64,000 nt of DNA from Combretum micranthum (GCA_024138025.1 JAMXBD010000012.1:124001-188000), one strand, 5' to 3'; shown: positions 11,748 to 22,553, counted from the first letter of the stretch. The notes: generated from the sequence alone by a model not told the origin. Translations and numbers: made by a program.

Positions 11748-11845
11748 TATTCACTTGCCATGGGTAGATTTATGTTGCAAGAGTAAGAAATTTTTTGATC
11801 TACCCCGCCCATGCCCTCCAAAAAAGTGCTTTGTGTCTAATTTTA

Positions 11846-12365
11846 ATGCGATGATGGATCATGGATGCGGTGTAAATGAAGTTTGATAGAATTAATATTA
11901 ATTAATTAATTAACCCAAGAACCGAATCCTGTCTAGAAATTATTTGATAACAAGAAAAGATGCGGAAACGTACCAGAATTCATGATTAATTGAAGAATTA
12001 GGAAGATGATCTTCTAATTGATTGTATCTCCTTAGGTTTTTCTTTTGACAGATAGGAATTTAGAAAGAAAGAATTGATACATCAATTAGGGACCACACCC
12101 TATTTATAATAAATCTTTATGTGTGAAATTACCAATGTGCCCATAATTAATTGATAATTTATATTTCAGGAATTCTACACATATATTAACACCACACTTT
12201 ATATTTTAGATTATATGGACCATTACATAAATTATATCACTTTATTAGGTCCTTAAACTTTAAAAATAATATGTATATAATTATTAGCCACAATACATGT
12301 ACGTCTACATGTCCATATGTATTTATAAATATGTATGCACATAGTGTACAATCCAAATTCTAACA
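11846..12365 (-). mobile_element. Probable retrotransposon 3' LTR (Copia-like)
   Basis: On the minus strand the run CCAAGTGGGAGATT (12366-12379) is a polypurine tract immediately followed by TGTTAGAATTTGG, a usual LTR start. The + strand tgcgatgatgg near 11848 would give the matching CA end, but the exact outer end is not certain. No coding sequence of the element was recognised to its right. The LTR abuts the outer edge of the NSF palindrome, so its insertion may have truncated the pseudogene. Confidence 0.45.
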
Positions 12366-12379
12366 AATCTCCCACTTGG

Positions 12380-14500
12380 ATTGCACAACCATGTGCTCAT
12401 ATTATAGAAACCTTTGATTATATACAAATCACCATTACTAAATGTGCACAAAAAATAAAGATAAATCATCTGAAACAATCTCGTCCATTAGACTTATTAA
12501 CGTAAGGACTAAAGAAGCAGTCGTTGTCATTTCGCATGTTTAAGATAGTAAACCAATTTATTAAAGTTAATGTGCACACTAGTTCTTTATAGGAAATGAA
12601 AATATTGGAATTTAAGGAAAATTGATTCTAATCAAATAAATATAAAGTAAATGTAAATAATATATTTTCATATTAATATATGAATTTTAAAATAAATAAA
12701 TAATTATTTTATTTTAGGAATTTATTTAATAAAATAAGAATAAATATGGCATTTTAACATAATATAAACATAATAGGAAACTAGTTTAAATTCCATAACA
12801 TATTTAGATGTAAAAGTATACTATAAGTGATATAAATAGAATAATTATATTTTGAATGAGTTATTTTACAAATAAAAGTTTATTAAATTTAACATAGGAT
12901 ATGTTATTAAAAATTTCCATTTTAAGGACTTAATTACTATAAAATGGGTTTAGTAGACTAAGTTAGATATAAAATAAACTTGATTGATTAATTCGGATTA
13001 AGTAGGCTAATATAGATTTATTAACTAATATTGATTTATAAATTCCTCAAAAGCCAACAATTTACACTTAACTATTAATCAACTAGTGAACTCATATAAG
13101 ACCATAATAATTTGTAATTGGCTCAGAATAGCCTATCAATAATAAGGTGAATATGTTGTTTTAAATGAATATTCAGTAGAAAATGGAGTATTCTATATGA
13201 ATTTAATATAAATCAATAATCGATTTAAATACTTACATGAAGCAATCTTTGAGCAAATATTCGCCAGGAGTCCATCTCTTGCTTTAACTTCTGGTTTATC
13301 ATTTATCTGTGAAAATAGAGTTTTTGTATCAGGTACGCAGTGACTTGCATGTTGCGTGCTAGGGTAGGCATTCTAAATAAACTAATACTTAAAAAAGATG
13401 GCTTTAATAATTGCTTATTGCTTGTGCCTGGCTGTTTTTGAGACCTGGTCTGAGAGTTGGCAATCTTGTTAGGCGATACTAACACAGTAGTTAGGCGCTT
13501 AGGCCATCATAAGTGGCTCGGCAGGTAGCTGATGGAGGGAACGATAGCGAGATAATGTCTACCTAGATCGGAGAGAAGTAATGTAGTGTGGTTCATGTTT
13601 ATGGGGCCGGTTGAACTACACTATATTATGAACTATGATGAGTAGAGATGCGTAATGGTTGTGACTCCCAGATAAAGTTATTACTTGTAGAGATAGGAGA
13701 CATAGGTATTCAAGCTACCTATATCAACCCCCTGAGCAGTCGCTGCTACTCAAGACCCCCAAGTTCCCAGCGTGTTTTCAGAGTATGAGTGCTCCACTGT
13801 TGTTTGCTAATCCTTAATGCATTCAATTCCAATTTTATAACCTAGTTCATGCATTAATTGCCCAAACCCAAATCTTTGATGTAAGCCCATGGCCTTCTCC
13901 CCACTATAGCAAGCCTACACATGCACACACATAACAACTCTCGATGTGCCTCAAAAGTTAAATACTTTACTTTATCAATAATAAGAGATAATTATCAAAT
14001 TAAATTATCAAAATATATATCTTTCTTCTTCTAGTGTAGGCGCCATTTTTGACACACACACACACACATACCATTTTCTCCATCTTTTTCACCTCCACAA
14101 ATCCTCAAAAATCCATTTCAAGTTCCATTTACAAGTCAAGAACCATTTAGGTAAGTTATTTCTACCTTTTACTTTTTCATTTTGTAAAATAAATAAGTGT
14201 GGTTGGTGTTATGTTAATAAATCTTGCTTATGGAATCTTAAGCATGTTGGTGTTGGATAGGTAGAGTTTGAGTGGTGAAATGGTTTAAGACTTGAAACAA
14301 AAGTATAGAGGACTTTGATTGGTCAAGCAAAGTTGATATGGTGTATACATGTTGCAGTGTAAGTTTGTACATGTAAAGTCATTTTGAGGTTGTAAAAGAA
14401 GTAAATAGATTTTGTATGTAATTACGGTAGTATTTTTTATGGAAACAAAGTCACAAAACAAAGTATGAAAGTGTAAAATTTCAAAGTTGAAAACACAACT
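12380..14500. other. Decayed AT-rich DNA, no gene recognised
   Basis: Probably the non-coding interior of the element whose LTR ends at 12365, then unassigned sequence. A (CA)n tract lies near 14053-14069. The stretch about 13900-14160 (pyrimidine-rich leader ending in aggtaagtt) resembles the transcribed part of a plant LTR or a 5' leader with a splice donor, but nothing coding follows. Confidence 0.4.
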
Positions 14501-14517
14501 TAAGGCTATGTAATAAC

Positions 14518-14730
14518 GGGTGTGATACAGGGGGTGATCTTCTTGGTCACTAAGTTTTATCACACCTTTTATCATGGGCATAATGATACCTATGATAGTG
14601 ATCACTGCCTAGATTATGGTCGTAGCAAAGGGTGTGATCTCCTTGGTTTCTTTTTGTAAAATAAAGCACCCTTGATCACATGCGTAATGATACCTGTTAT
14701 CAAGATCACAACTTGGATCATAGCCATGAT
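14518..14730 (+). repeat. Imperfect tandem duplication, about 100 bp
   Basis: Two adjacent blocks share ggtgNgatct(t/c)cttggt, then atcacacc/gatcacat, then cataatgatacct/cgtaatgatacct, then gatca and a ggatcatagcc-like end (about 14532-14625 and 14630-14727). The members have diverged clearly. Function unknown; it may be a decayed non-autonomous transposon. Confidence 0.5.
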
Positions 14731-16235
14731 CCTTCCACTGTATCTTTTAAAAATATATTTATTTAATTGATTAAATAATGATATAAAGTATATATATATA
14801 AATCATAGTATAAGATCCTTTATAGAATTTTAATTAAGTTAGAACATATAGACATATATCAGTGACATGCTAAGTTAGTAATATCTAAACTTAGGATATT
14901 AAGCTTAAATAGGAACTTTTAAATGGTAGTGTACTTACTAACGTATGTTTATTGTTTTATAGGGACTTTAACTCAAGACTCAGACTTTCTGTTCAATTAT
15001 TACGACAATTAGAAAAAATGCACCAATGAATAATTGATTCTTTTCACTTATTTGTAATTGTAATGTAGTTGTATATAACTTTAAGTTAAGCTCAAATTGA
15101 ATTTATGTGTGGGGTTTGGGGAGCAATGTGTGTTGTGTGTTACACGACTAAGTGACAACTTTTAATACTCAAAGTGATAACCAATTGTTTGATATCGATT
15201 GGTTAAAGTATACTATTAATTGTCTGTAACTGATTGAGCACAAATTGAATTGAATTAATCCTTATTTGACTTTTAAATGAAATAGACATGCATTGCACTA
15301 CATCATATCATTACATTTATGTGGTATTCATGTCACGTATTATTATTTCTACTCTGTGGTAATGCTTGCTTATATCCAGTTAATCTAGTAGAGGTTACCA
15401 TTGAGTTACTAACTCTACAGGAACTAAGTAGACTTGAAGGACGTCGCCTGATGAGGGTTAGTGTGAAATGTTAATACTTAAAGGAAATTTTGAGACCTAA
15501 GTAAAGTTGAGAATATAAGATATATATATATTTATATATATATGTATACGCATTATTTATAAGTAGTAAACAAGTTTGAAAATGATTACTTATTCCTTCG
15601 TTCTTTAGGTCTTCTAGACATGAAATACTAGTGTTGATCCTTCAATCCTCAAGAGAGGGTGTAAATCTCCATAAGTTTGAATTCCGATTATCCAAATTCC
15701 AAACTATGTTTGTTGCATATACTTGATTGTTATATTACATATGGATGTTAATCAAACATGCGTGAATTGTTATGATATGTTAAGATTCTATTATTCACTA
15801 AGCTTGTTATGCATATGCTCCTTTAGACTAATGTTTACAAGATTATAAAAAGGAAGACCAAGACTTAGATCAAGAGTTGGAGTTAGTATAGGAAATAAAG
15901 CTATTTAATTATGGATTCGAAAGAAAATTTTATGTTGTAATAGAGCTGGAGATTAATGTTTGTATTAGTATAATTTTTGTATTGTAATCTTTTGAAGACC
16001 TTTTGTTATAAGTGTATGAATGAAGTTCTTGGAGACAGTTGTAAATTATCTTGTGATGATCTTAGAATTTTGTAAAAGTATTCTTATATATGACTTATGT
16101 ATATTCAATGTCTTTCTTTTTAAACAATCTTCGATCTTGTTTTATCTGTCCATACTACGCGGTATGCTAGCTATATAAAGCTCATGTACTTTTCCGAAGG
16201 CTTCAGTTAGTTATATGATGCATCATTACTACTAG
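14731..16235. other. No gene recognised
   Basis: AT-rich, with (TA)n near 15519-15546. The general texture resembles gypsy LTR sequence, but I cannot set ends or find coding motifs. Confidence 0.4.
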
Positions 16236-16237
16236 GG

Positions 16238-16490
16238 TGACTTGTGATGGTGTGATAGTTTATACCATAGGTTTGGGTGAATCCCTTTGCTACAAGTGTC
16301 TAGCCTTGTATATTTCTATAGTTCTATCACTGTTGTACTTGATCTTGTACACTCATTTACAACTTACGAGTTTTTTACCATCAGATAAAGGAACAATGGT
16401 CCATGCATTATTTTTCTCAAGTGCTTTGAGTTCTTCATTCATTGCCTTACACCAAACGAGATTACCTTTGGCTTCTTGAAAGGTAGTTAG
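16238..16490 (-). pseudogene. Copia reverse transcriptase, N-terminal fragment
   Basis: The minus-strand translation reads TTFQEAKGNLVWCKAMNEEL, then a KALEKNNAWTIVPL-like stretch. It continues with stops through the conserved K.VYKIKYNSD region to the T..YG..Y position. This is the beginning of the RVT_2 domain of Copia polymerases. The catalytic YVDD region is not present; the element breaks off near 16238. The sequence is interrupted by at least two stops. Confidence 0.75.
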
Positions 16491-16682
16491 TTCACTTTAT
16501 TCAAAAATTGAACTTCAAAAAGCCTTATATTGGGATGAAATATTATCATATGACACATAGTCCTAAATGGGGTAAGTTACTTAATAGGTTACAAAATCTC
16601 TTAACCTGGTAAGTGGGTGAGTTTACTGAGTTGACCTTCTTGGAAAATTGTTCACTTGATCCTCATTTCCTCCTCCTAAATT

Positions 16683-17853
16683 TTAATCAATTACCTCTAC
16701 GCTTTTTGATCTTTCCTTAGTTTCCACATTATTGATACCTTTGAAAAGGGTTAGTTTTGGAAGAACAATTTCACCTTGGTCTTGTTGGTTAAGGTCACAA
16801 TCCCTATCTCTAGATTCTTGATAAAAAGGCTCATTTTCAAAAAAAGTTACATCCATAGAGATGTAAAGTTTATGATTAGTCGAATCATAACACTTATATC
16901 CCTTTTTTTGTGATGAATATCCTAAGAAAATAGCCTTTATCGCCTTTCTATCTAACTTGTCTTGCTTCTTGATGTGTATAAAACAAGTACAACCAAAAAC
17001 ACGAAGATGATCTAAATTTAATTTCGTATTATTAAGGATTACTATGGGACCTTTATGGTTCAAGGTAGGACTAGGAAGTCTGTTGAATAAATAAGTTGCA
17101 GTGAGAACTACATTTGACGAAAAGACTTTTGGAACATTGTTTTGAAAAAGAAGAGACCTAGGTACTTCAAAAAGATGTCGATGTTTTCTTTTCGATACTC
17201 CATTTTGTTCGGGAGTATTTATACAAGTAGTTTGGTGCAAAATCCTCTTTTTGTTCTAAGAAATCCAAAAAGTTTTTATTTATATATTATGTGCCATTAT
17301 CGAATCTAAAAATTTTGACCTTGGCACTATACTAATTTTCAAATAAATTTATCAAGTCTTGAAAGTGAGAAAAAACATCAAATTTATTTTTAAGTACATA
17401 TAAAGAGTATAAAGAAGTACCACAAGATTAATCATCAATAAAGATAACAAAGTACTTAAATTTATTATATGAATCAACAAAAGCTAGGCCCCAAACATTA
17501 GAGTGAATCAAATCAAAGGGTTTCTCAGCTTTACAAAAACAAAAAGACAATCTGGTTTGTTTAGAAAACTGACATACATCACAATTTCTAGAGTTTAAAT
17601 TGGATAAAGAAACAAGTTTATTTAAAATTTTATTAGAAGGGTAGTCAATTCTCCAATGCCACAATTTATTAAAATCAACAAAATTATTGGTTGCAACCAA
17701 AGCTTTAGTTGAAACATCAAGCAGATATAAACCATTCTCTATTTTGCCTTCACCAATCTTCTTCCTTGTTATTATGTCCTGAAACACCACATTCTTAGGT
17801 GAGAAAATAACATTGCAGTTCAATTCACTGGTAATCTTGCTATCAGATAACAA
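16683..17853 (-). pseudogene. Copia integrase with pre-integrase zinc region
   Basis: At 17428-17853 there is LWHWRIDYPS...CDVCQFSKQTRLSF...FDLIHSNVWG, the GAG-pre-integrase HHCC region and the start of the integrase core (first catalytic Asp replaced by Asn in HSNVWG). A broken middle follows at 17241-17427, reading VKIFRFDNGT with a stop beside it. At 16683-17240 come TPEQNGVSKRKHRHL (third catalytic position, E-x-N-G-V-S-x-R-K) and the FGC.CF.H.......KLD.KA....FLGYS...KGYKCYD motif that links integrase to RT. The enzyme would insert element cDNA. The copy is dead because of stops and frameshifts. Confidence 0.85.
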
Positions 17854-18160
17854 CTTTGAAGTAAAATTGGGCAGGTATAAGACATTTGAAATATCTTTAG
17901 AGAAGAAATTGGTAGTGCTATTGCTATGAACGAAACTTTAGAACCATTAGCAATAGTTACTAGATGGAAATTTTTATTTTGTGTTAGGATTTGTGAATTG
18001 TCTAAATTGCAAGTCATGTGATTAGTAGCCCTAGAATCCACAATCCAAATTTTGTTATCATTAAATTTATTTACAACAACGTGAGAAGCAACACTTGTAG
18101 AGGAGTTACCTGATTGTTTATTGACCTGACCCTGATTTTTGTTCAAAAACAATTAAATTG
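17820..18160 (-). pseudogene. Copia aspartic protease fragment
   Basis: The minus-strand frame contains WIVDSRATNHMT. Copia proteases have WI.DSGAT.HMT, so the active-site glycine has become Arg. Substrate would be the element's own polyprotein. Upstream it continues toward the nucleocapsid region. The glycine change alone is expected to abolish activity. Confidence 0.8.
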
Positions 18161-18454
18161 TTAGATGAGATGCTCGAGCTGCCCAGCCAAGTCTAAAGTT
18201 GCATTCTCCTCCTTCTTTGAGTTGGTTAACCTTAGAAGTGTCGCTCTTTCTCCTTTGTCCTTTGTTGAGCGGAGGTGTGGATGTAGGAACTAGCATTAGT
18301 CCCGAGTGTGAGTTGTTTTATTGCAGTTGTCGCTCTTTATGGAGTTGGTATTGTTATTTCCACAAACTCTCCCTATGTCCCAATTACTAGGTTTTCCCCT
18401 AGTTTCTCCTCTACCTCTGTCGATGGCCAAAGCTTAAATTTCAGCCTTCTCTCC

Positions 18455-18775
18455 TATCACGACCTGCTACCTTAGGCTCTACCGTAGCGGAGGGGGTGCC
18501 CCTAAGCCCTCAAGCCATCCTGGGCAGGGATCGTAATGCCAGGTATACTAATCCTTCTAGTGCACCCTCAGGCACAACCAGGACACCAGAGGCATTGTGT
18601 GGTGACTCGGAATTTTACCCATCGGGGTATTGTCCTATTTAGCCACATATTGCACGATTTTATCCTTATGGTGCCAGCGCTTTCTGGGGGGGTTACCCAT
18701 CTTGCGATTGCTCTACTTAGAGCACGCTTAACTTTGTGTTTAAAGTTTCACCATCTATATTTGAGGGGTATTACA
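18455..18775 (-). repeat. 3' LTR of the Cassandra-type TRIM
   Basis: Homologous to 18851-19216. The 5S-like part (about 18678-18745) keeps GATGGGTAACC but is otherwise more diverged, and the GAACTCC-to-box-A junction is disrupted. Confidence 0.88.
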
Positions 18776-18837
18776 TACTTCCCCACTTATAGAACTGACA
18801 TCCTCATCAGTTTCGTTACACAGATCTAGAACCATTA

Positions 18838-18848
18838 CTCTGATACCA
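18838..18848 (-). other. Primer-binding site (initiator Met-tRNA)
   Basis: The minus strand reads TGGTATCAGAG, complementary to the 3' end of plant initiator methionine tRNA, two bases inside the 5' LTR of the TRIM. Confidence 0.85.
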
Positions 18849-18850
18849 TT

Positions 18851-19216
18851 TGTCACGATCTCCCACTCCAGGCTCTACCATAGTGGAGGGGGCACCCCTA
18901 GGCCCTCAAGCCACCATGAGCAGGGATCGCGATGCCAAGTACACTAGCCCTCCTAGCACACTCTCAGATACAACCAGGACACCAGAGGCACTGTGTAATG
19001 ACTCGAAATTCTACCCACCGAGATATTGTCCACTTTGGCCACATGCCGGACGATTTTATCCTTTTAGTGCTAGTGCTTTCTAGGGGGGTTACCCATCTTA
19101 GTATTGCTCTGCTCAAAGCATGCTTAACTTTGGAGTTCTGACAAACTCCAAGCCATTATACAGAAAAGACACCTCTGTGTTTAGAGTTCCACCATCTATA
19201 TTTGAGGGGTATTACA
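18851..19216 (-). repeat. 5' LTR of the Cassandra-type TRIM
   Basis: 366 bp. It contains the 5S-like block at 19075-19150 and the GGACAATATC motif just after it. Confidence 0.9.
19075..19150 (-). promoter_or_regulatory. 5S rRNA-like block with pol III internal promoter
   Basis: The minus strand reads GAACTCCAAAGTTAAGCATG, then CTTTGAGCAGAGCAATACTA, then AGATGGGTAACC. This follows plant 5S rRNA through box A (AGTTAAGC.TGCTT), the intermediate element and box C (AGGATGGGTGACC). In Cassandra elements this block gives RNA polymerase III promoter features to the LTR. It is not a host 5S gene: both 5S ends are missing and it sits inside an LTR. Confidence 0.85.
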
Positions 19217-19956
19217 TCTCCAGTCGCATAGAGCTCTAAGCTCATAGCTATTCTTCAGGTATTCTCCTGTTGTACCATAGGCACAATATTTGACAAGGGA
19301 AGTAGTTTGGGGGATGGTAAAACTTGGGTACAAACTACCTCAAAAATAGGATCAAGACTGGCTAAAAACTAGTAAATATTTTCCTGTTCTAACCTTTCTT
19401 GAATATTTTTAAGATCTATGGTTTATGGGAGATAAATGTCTAATTCTCCCCATTTGGATTTCATGGATCCAAGATATTGGGTTATGGTTTTGTAGTTTTA
19501 CTTTGTTTGAGCAATTTCTTGCTTTATAATTGAAAGATATGAGCAAAATTGTTTTGTTGCCTGAACATTTCTTGGATTGAATTCCGCTTTTCAAAGGATG
19601 AATTTGAGAAAACAAAAAGCTCACTGATTTGAGGCTCCATTGAATTTAGCAGTCACGATGTCACTAGATGATCGTTGGTTTACCATTCTTTGATGCTTGC
19701 TTCTGGCTCTTTTAGTTTTTTCTTTATGCTAGTGACATAGCCAAGCTTAGTTTTGCCACTCAATGAGAGAGCTATAGCTTGAGCCCATGTCAAATAATTT
19801 TTGCTGTTGAAGAGGGTCGTGGTCAAACTTAAGGTGGGATTCGCCTTGCCTAAATGCAATTGGTGGCCCCTTGATGGATCTGCATGCTCTCTCTTCTCGA
19901 ATTGGGAATATGAGAATACCAATATTGCTGGCTTTTTATTAGGATAAAGCAAACTT

Positions 19957-19967
19957 CTCTGATATCA
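19957..19967 (-). other. Copia primer-binding site
   Basis: TGATATCAGAG on the minus strand, one base away from the initiator-tRNA complement TGGTATCAGAG, directly next to the LTR end at 19968. The duplicated copy at 23174-23184 keeps the perfect sequence. Confidence 0.8.
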
Positions 19968-20243
19968 TGATGAGAAATGATGAGAAAAATTCCAATTTTC
20001 TATATATTTAAAGCCTTAATATATTAGAATTTACAGATTCATATCCTTTGTTAACATTGCACTATTACCAAATTCACAAGATACTAAATCTCTCTAATTG
20101 TAGCATAAACAACAACTAATTGCCTAATTTATCACTAATAGCTAAATATTGAGATTGGCATTAATGGCTTGGATTAGGATGGATCTTCCCATAATTTGAT
20201 CAATGATGAATTTTCTCTAAGATTTGCATCTATATTCTCAACA
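19968..20243 (-). repeat. Copia 5' LTR (copy A)
   Basis: 276 bp, starting TGTTGAGAATATAGATGC and ending CATTTCTCATCA on the minus strand. Copy B at 23185-23460 is also 276 bp. Confidence 0.85.
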
Positions 20244-20932
20244 AGTTACCCAATTGAGTGTCACTGGCGATGGACGTGTATTATGGTATGGTGCATATAG
20301 ATAACTATGATGCTATCCATGAGTTGGTAAGCAGCCGGGGTTCAATGGCAATGTATGTGGAGCTATTTGAAAAAGGAGTTTCCAATTACGACTAAGGCTG
20401 ATTTTGGTTAGGATATTGACTTTAGTGGCCATAAGAATATTCTCAAGACCTTAGAAGTAGACAATTGCTAGCCTTAGTGCCAGTCTCATGTGTTTAACTC
20501 CAAACCCAGTGAACCTAATAGGTGTGGCTACTTGGCTATCTTATATTTAAGATAGTAAGCTTGTCACATAATGAGTAGCTGGCTATTTATTAGAGATCTT
20601 AGAAGCTTTCCCACAATATGTCCTTTAATGTTGATATTATCTATTATGGTTTTTTGATTAATGGGTTTTAGTTGAGTCCATGGGTGTTATACATGAGAAT
20701 ACTAATTTGGAAAGATTAACAAGGTTTTGAATGGTCATAGCACTACATGAACCTCAATTCTACCTTAGGGTATTATTCTATTGATGTTCAGTTATTCTTT
20801 TATAGGCCTTCTAGGATACATATAAACATTTTCCTAGATGTTGAGACGTAATACAACTTCAATGTCTATGTTTGGTCAAAGGGGTCAATAATTACTAACT
20901 TTGCCCATTTCATGGTATTTGGGTTTGTTTGG

Positions 20933-21102
20933 TTGGTGGTTTTCTTGTCTGTGTGCCATCTTATTTTTGTTATTTTTAAACAAATTGTTTGTGAAAAATA
21001 GATATAAATGAAAAACAAACATTTTTACTTATAAAAAGATAAGACAAAGAAGATACAGATCAGATACAGATACAGATGAAAATCAAACCATCCAAACAGA
21101 CC
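20933..21102. mobile_element. MITE-like element, duplicated copy A
   Basis: Begins gtttgtttggttggtggttt and ends accatccaaacagacc, with an acagatacagatgaaa interior. Related to the elements in the NSF arms. Duplicated with its surroundings at 24142-24310. Confidence 0.45.
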
Positions 21103-22419
21103 TTGACTTTTTATACTTTGTGTTTACACATTACTTGAATAAATGTTATTGGGTCTTGCTTTTTTATTTTGGTCATCCAGATATCATTGCTCCTCCTTAC
21201 AAAATATCCTCGAAAGTTACCAAGCCACCCGTCTCGTTTTGTTGGCTATAGGTATTGAAAAGTCAACAGTCAAATAAAAAATCCAAATAATTAAAAAAAA
21301 ATAATGGAAGTTAAAAATCAAAATAAAATAAAATAAGATTACGAAAATGTTCAAGGTTAAGGCGGGTTAAGCAAGGTCTAGTAATTAGATAATTAGAATA
21401 TTCCTCAAGTAACACAAAATTATAATCGCAAAACCAATCTTAAAGTTAGTTATAAAGGGGTGAGGTCGGTTAAAGGATCGAAATCTTATACGTCTATTGG
21501 AGTGAGGGATTAAAAGTAGCTTTTTCCAAAAGTTGGTTATTTCATGAAAAAGAAATAAAATTAACACACACTCTCACGTCCATAGAACCCATCGACGACG
21601 ATAGAACGGAGAAGGAATCCAACACAAAAAGGATTACTTAAAAATTAATTGGAAAAAAGTTTCTAGCAAATCAAGAAGTTCGAAATCAAGTTTTCACGAA
21701 TACTTTGGGTAAGTTGAGCTAAGCCTAGTAGTTTTAAGCTTTAATGATTAGTGTTTGATTACAAGGACTTTGTATGAGTTGAAGAAGAATCACAATATTG
21801 GAGGAAGGAATATTACGTGCTAAACATAATTATGAGTTGGTTTTTTCTTAGTTTAGAAATGAGATATATGATAGCGAATTATTTTATCTATAGTTTGATA
21901 TAAAGTTCTGGTGATAAGTTTGGTGTATTGATGATTGAAGATGTTTTAAGAACCTTTGAAGGCTACTAAGTGGGATTTTTAGAAGGTTAGAAGGTTTCCC
22001 AAGAAGTTTTTATAAGGTAAGCCTTCAAACTTAGTTTAGTTATTAGTTTCAATAACATGATATTATGACTGAAGGGAGGGAAAAAAAAAAAAAAAAGAAC
22101 GTGATATTATGACTGGTGATATTGGATTGTTATAAAAGTTTTAGATGAATAAATAGGTATAGAAATGGATTTATAAATAGGTATGATTTTGGATCGTTAT
22201 TAAAGTTCTAGATGAATAAATAGGTATAGAAATCAGTTTATAAATGTCGTATAGGGTAAAAAAATGGGTTTTGGCATGTTCAAGCTTGATTCTTGTGTTT
22301 AATTGATGGAGTGTACATGTTTGGATGTAGTTTTGTTGGTATAAATGAATTTTTATTTTTACTTCCATGCTAAACTACTTATATTTGATCAATTGATCAA
22401 ACTAATTGAGCAAAAAGTA

Positions 22420-22553
22420 GTCACTAGGGACCTTCCGAGAGTGTTTTTCATCGAGAATGCTTAACTTTAGAGTTTTAATAAACTTTAAGTCATTACATCA
22501 AAAGACACCTAATGATTAGAGTTTCACCATCTTCATATTCGAGAGGTATCACA
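22420..22553 (-). mobile_element. Fragment of a 5S-bearing LTR (Cassandra relic)
   Basis: Minus strand begins TGTGATACCTCTCGAATAT, matching the LTR start of the TRIM at 19216 (TGTAATACCCCTCAAATAT). It continues through the GTGTCTTTT and AAAGTTAAGCAT stretches into a decayed 5S-like part. The rest of the element is missing. Confidence 0.55.

Larger units (their letters stand above)
8035..11843. repeat. NSF: Right arm of the 3.8-kb inverted repeat
   Basis: Counterpart of 4113-7952. The outer end falls in the intron that follows the last NSF exon present, immediately beside what looks like a retrotransposon LTR (from about 11846). The inner end is the intron-1 side of the gene, so the two copies are head to head. 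Confidence 0.95.
18450..19221 (-). mobile_element. Cassandra-type TRIM (5S-bearing LTRs)
   Basis: A short LTR element, 18455-19216 on the minus strand, flanked by an exact 5-bp target duplication tctcc (18450-18454 and 19217-19221). The 5' LTR is 18851-19216 and the 3' LTR is 18455-18775. The interior is only 75 bp, holding a primer-binding site TGGTATCAGAG (18838-18848) at one end and a polypurine tract AAGTGGGGAAGT next to the 3' LTR. It has no coding capacity, as expected of a TRIM. LTRs start TGTAATACCCC and end GTGACA (the 3' LTR end has mutated to GTGATA). The 3' LTR lacks a roughly 45-bp block present in the 5' LTR. 5S rRNA-like sequence in both LTRs identifies the Cassandra type. Confidence 0.9.
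18161..19952 (-). pseudogene. Copia gag, split by a TRIM insertion
   Basis: The N-terminal half is on the minus strand at 19222-19952. A frame at 19680-19952 includes LSLTTTLFNSKNYLTWAQAI, typical of the Copia gag N-terminus, where the W and the preceding N-Y-x-x-W pattern are conserved. Further on, a decayed LDPIFE...PSPKLLPL-like stretch is the usual end of the gag core. The C-terminal half (18161-18449) has a decayed zinc-knuckle neighbourhood (NKTTHTRD followed after stops by LH). The two halves are separated by the element at 18455-19216. Gag would form the virus-like particle. Confidence 0.75.
16236..20243 (-). mobile_element. Truncated Copia retrotransposon carrying a nested TRIM
   Basis: In minus-strand order: 5' LTR 20243-19968, primer-binding site at 19967-19957, gag, aspartic protease, integrase and the first part of reverse transcriptase, ending near 16240. 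No 3' LTR was found. The order protease-integrase-RT is that of Copia (Pseudoviridae-type) elements. Frames carry several stops and shifts, and gag is split by the 762-bp element at 18455-19216. Its LTR and flank are duplicated at 23002-25056. Confidence 0.85.
19785..22348 (+). repeat. Segmental duplication, copy A
   Basis: Homologous to 23002-25056. It begins inside Copia gag, passes through the LTR and continues about 2.1 kb into the DNA beside the element. Copy A has an extra 496 bp (21539-22034) not present in copy B. Beyond the ends (22349 and 25057) the sequences differ. No reverse-strand homology was seen. Confidence 0.88.

Noticed and set aside
14285..14605. 106-codon minus-strand frame
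   Set aside because: No motif and a composition typical of AT-rich non-coding DNA; overlaps the tandem repeat.
18536..19141. Three + strand frames with similar protein text (GHQRHCV..RNxTHR)
   Set aside because: They are translations of the two TRIM LTRs; the similarity comes from the LTR repeat, not from a protein family.
19075..19150. A host 5S rRNA gene
   Set aside because: Only the middle to 3' part of 5S is present, within an LTR, with another copy in the partner LTR.
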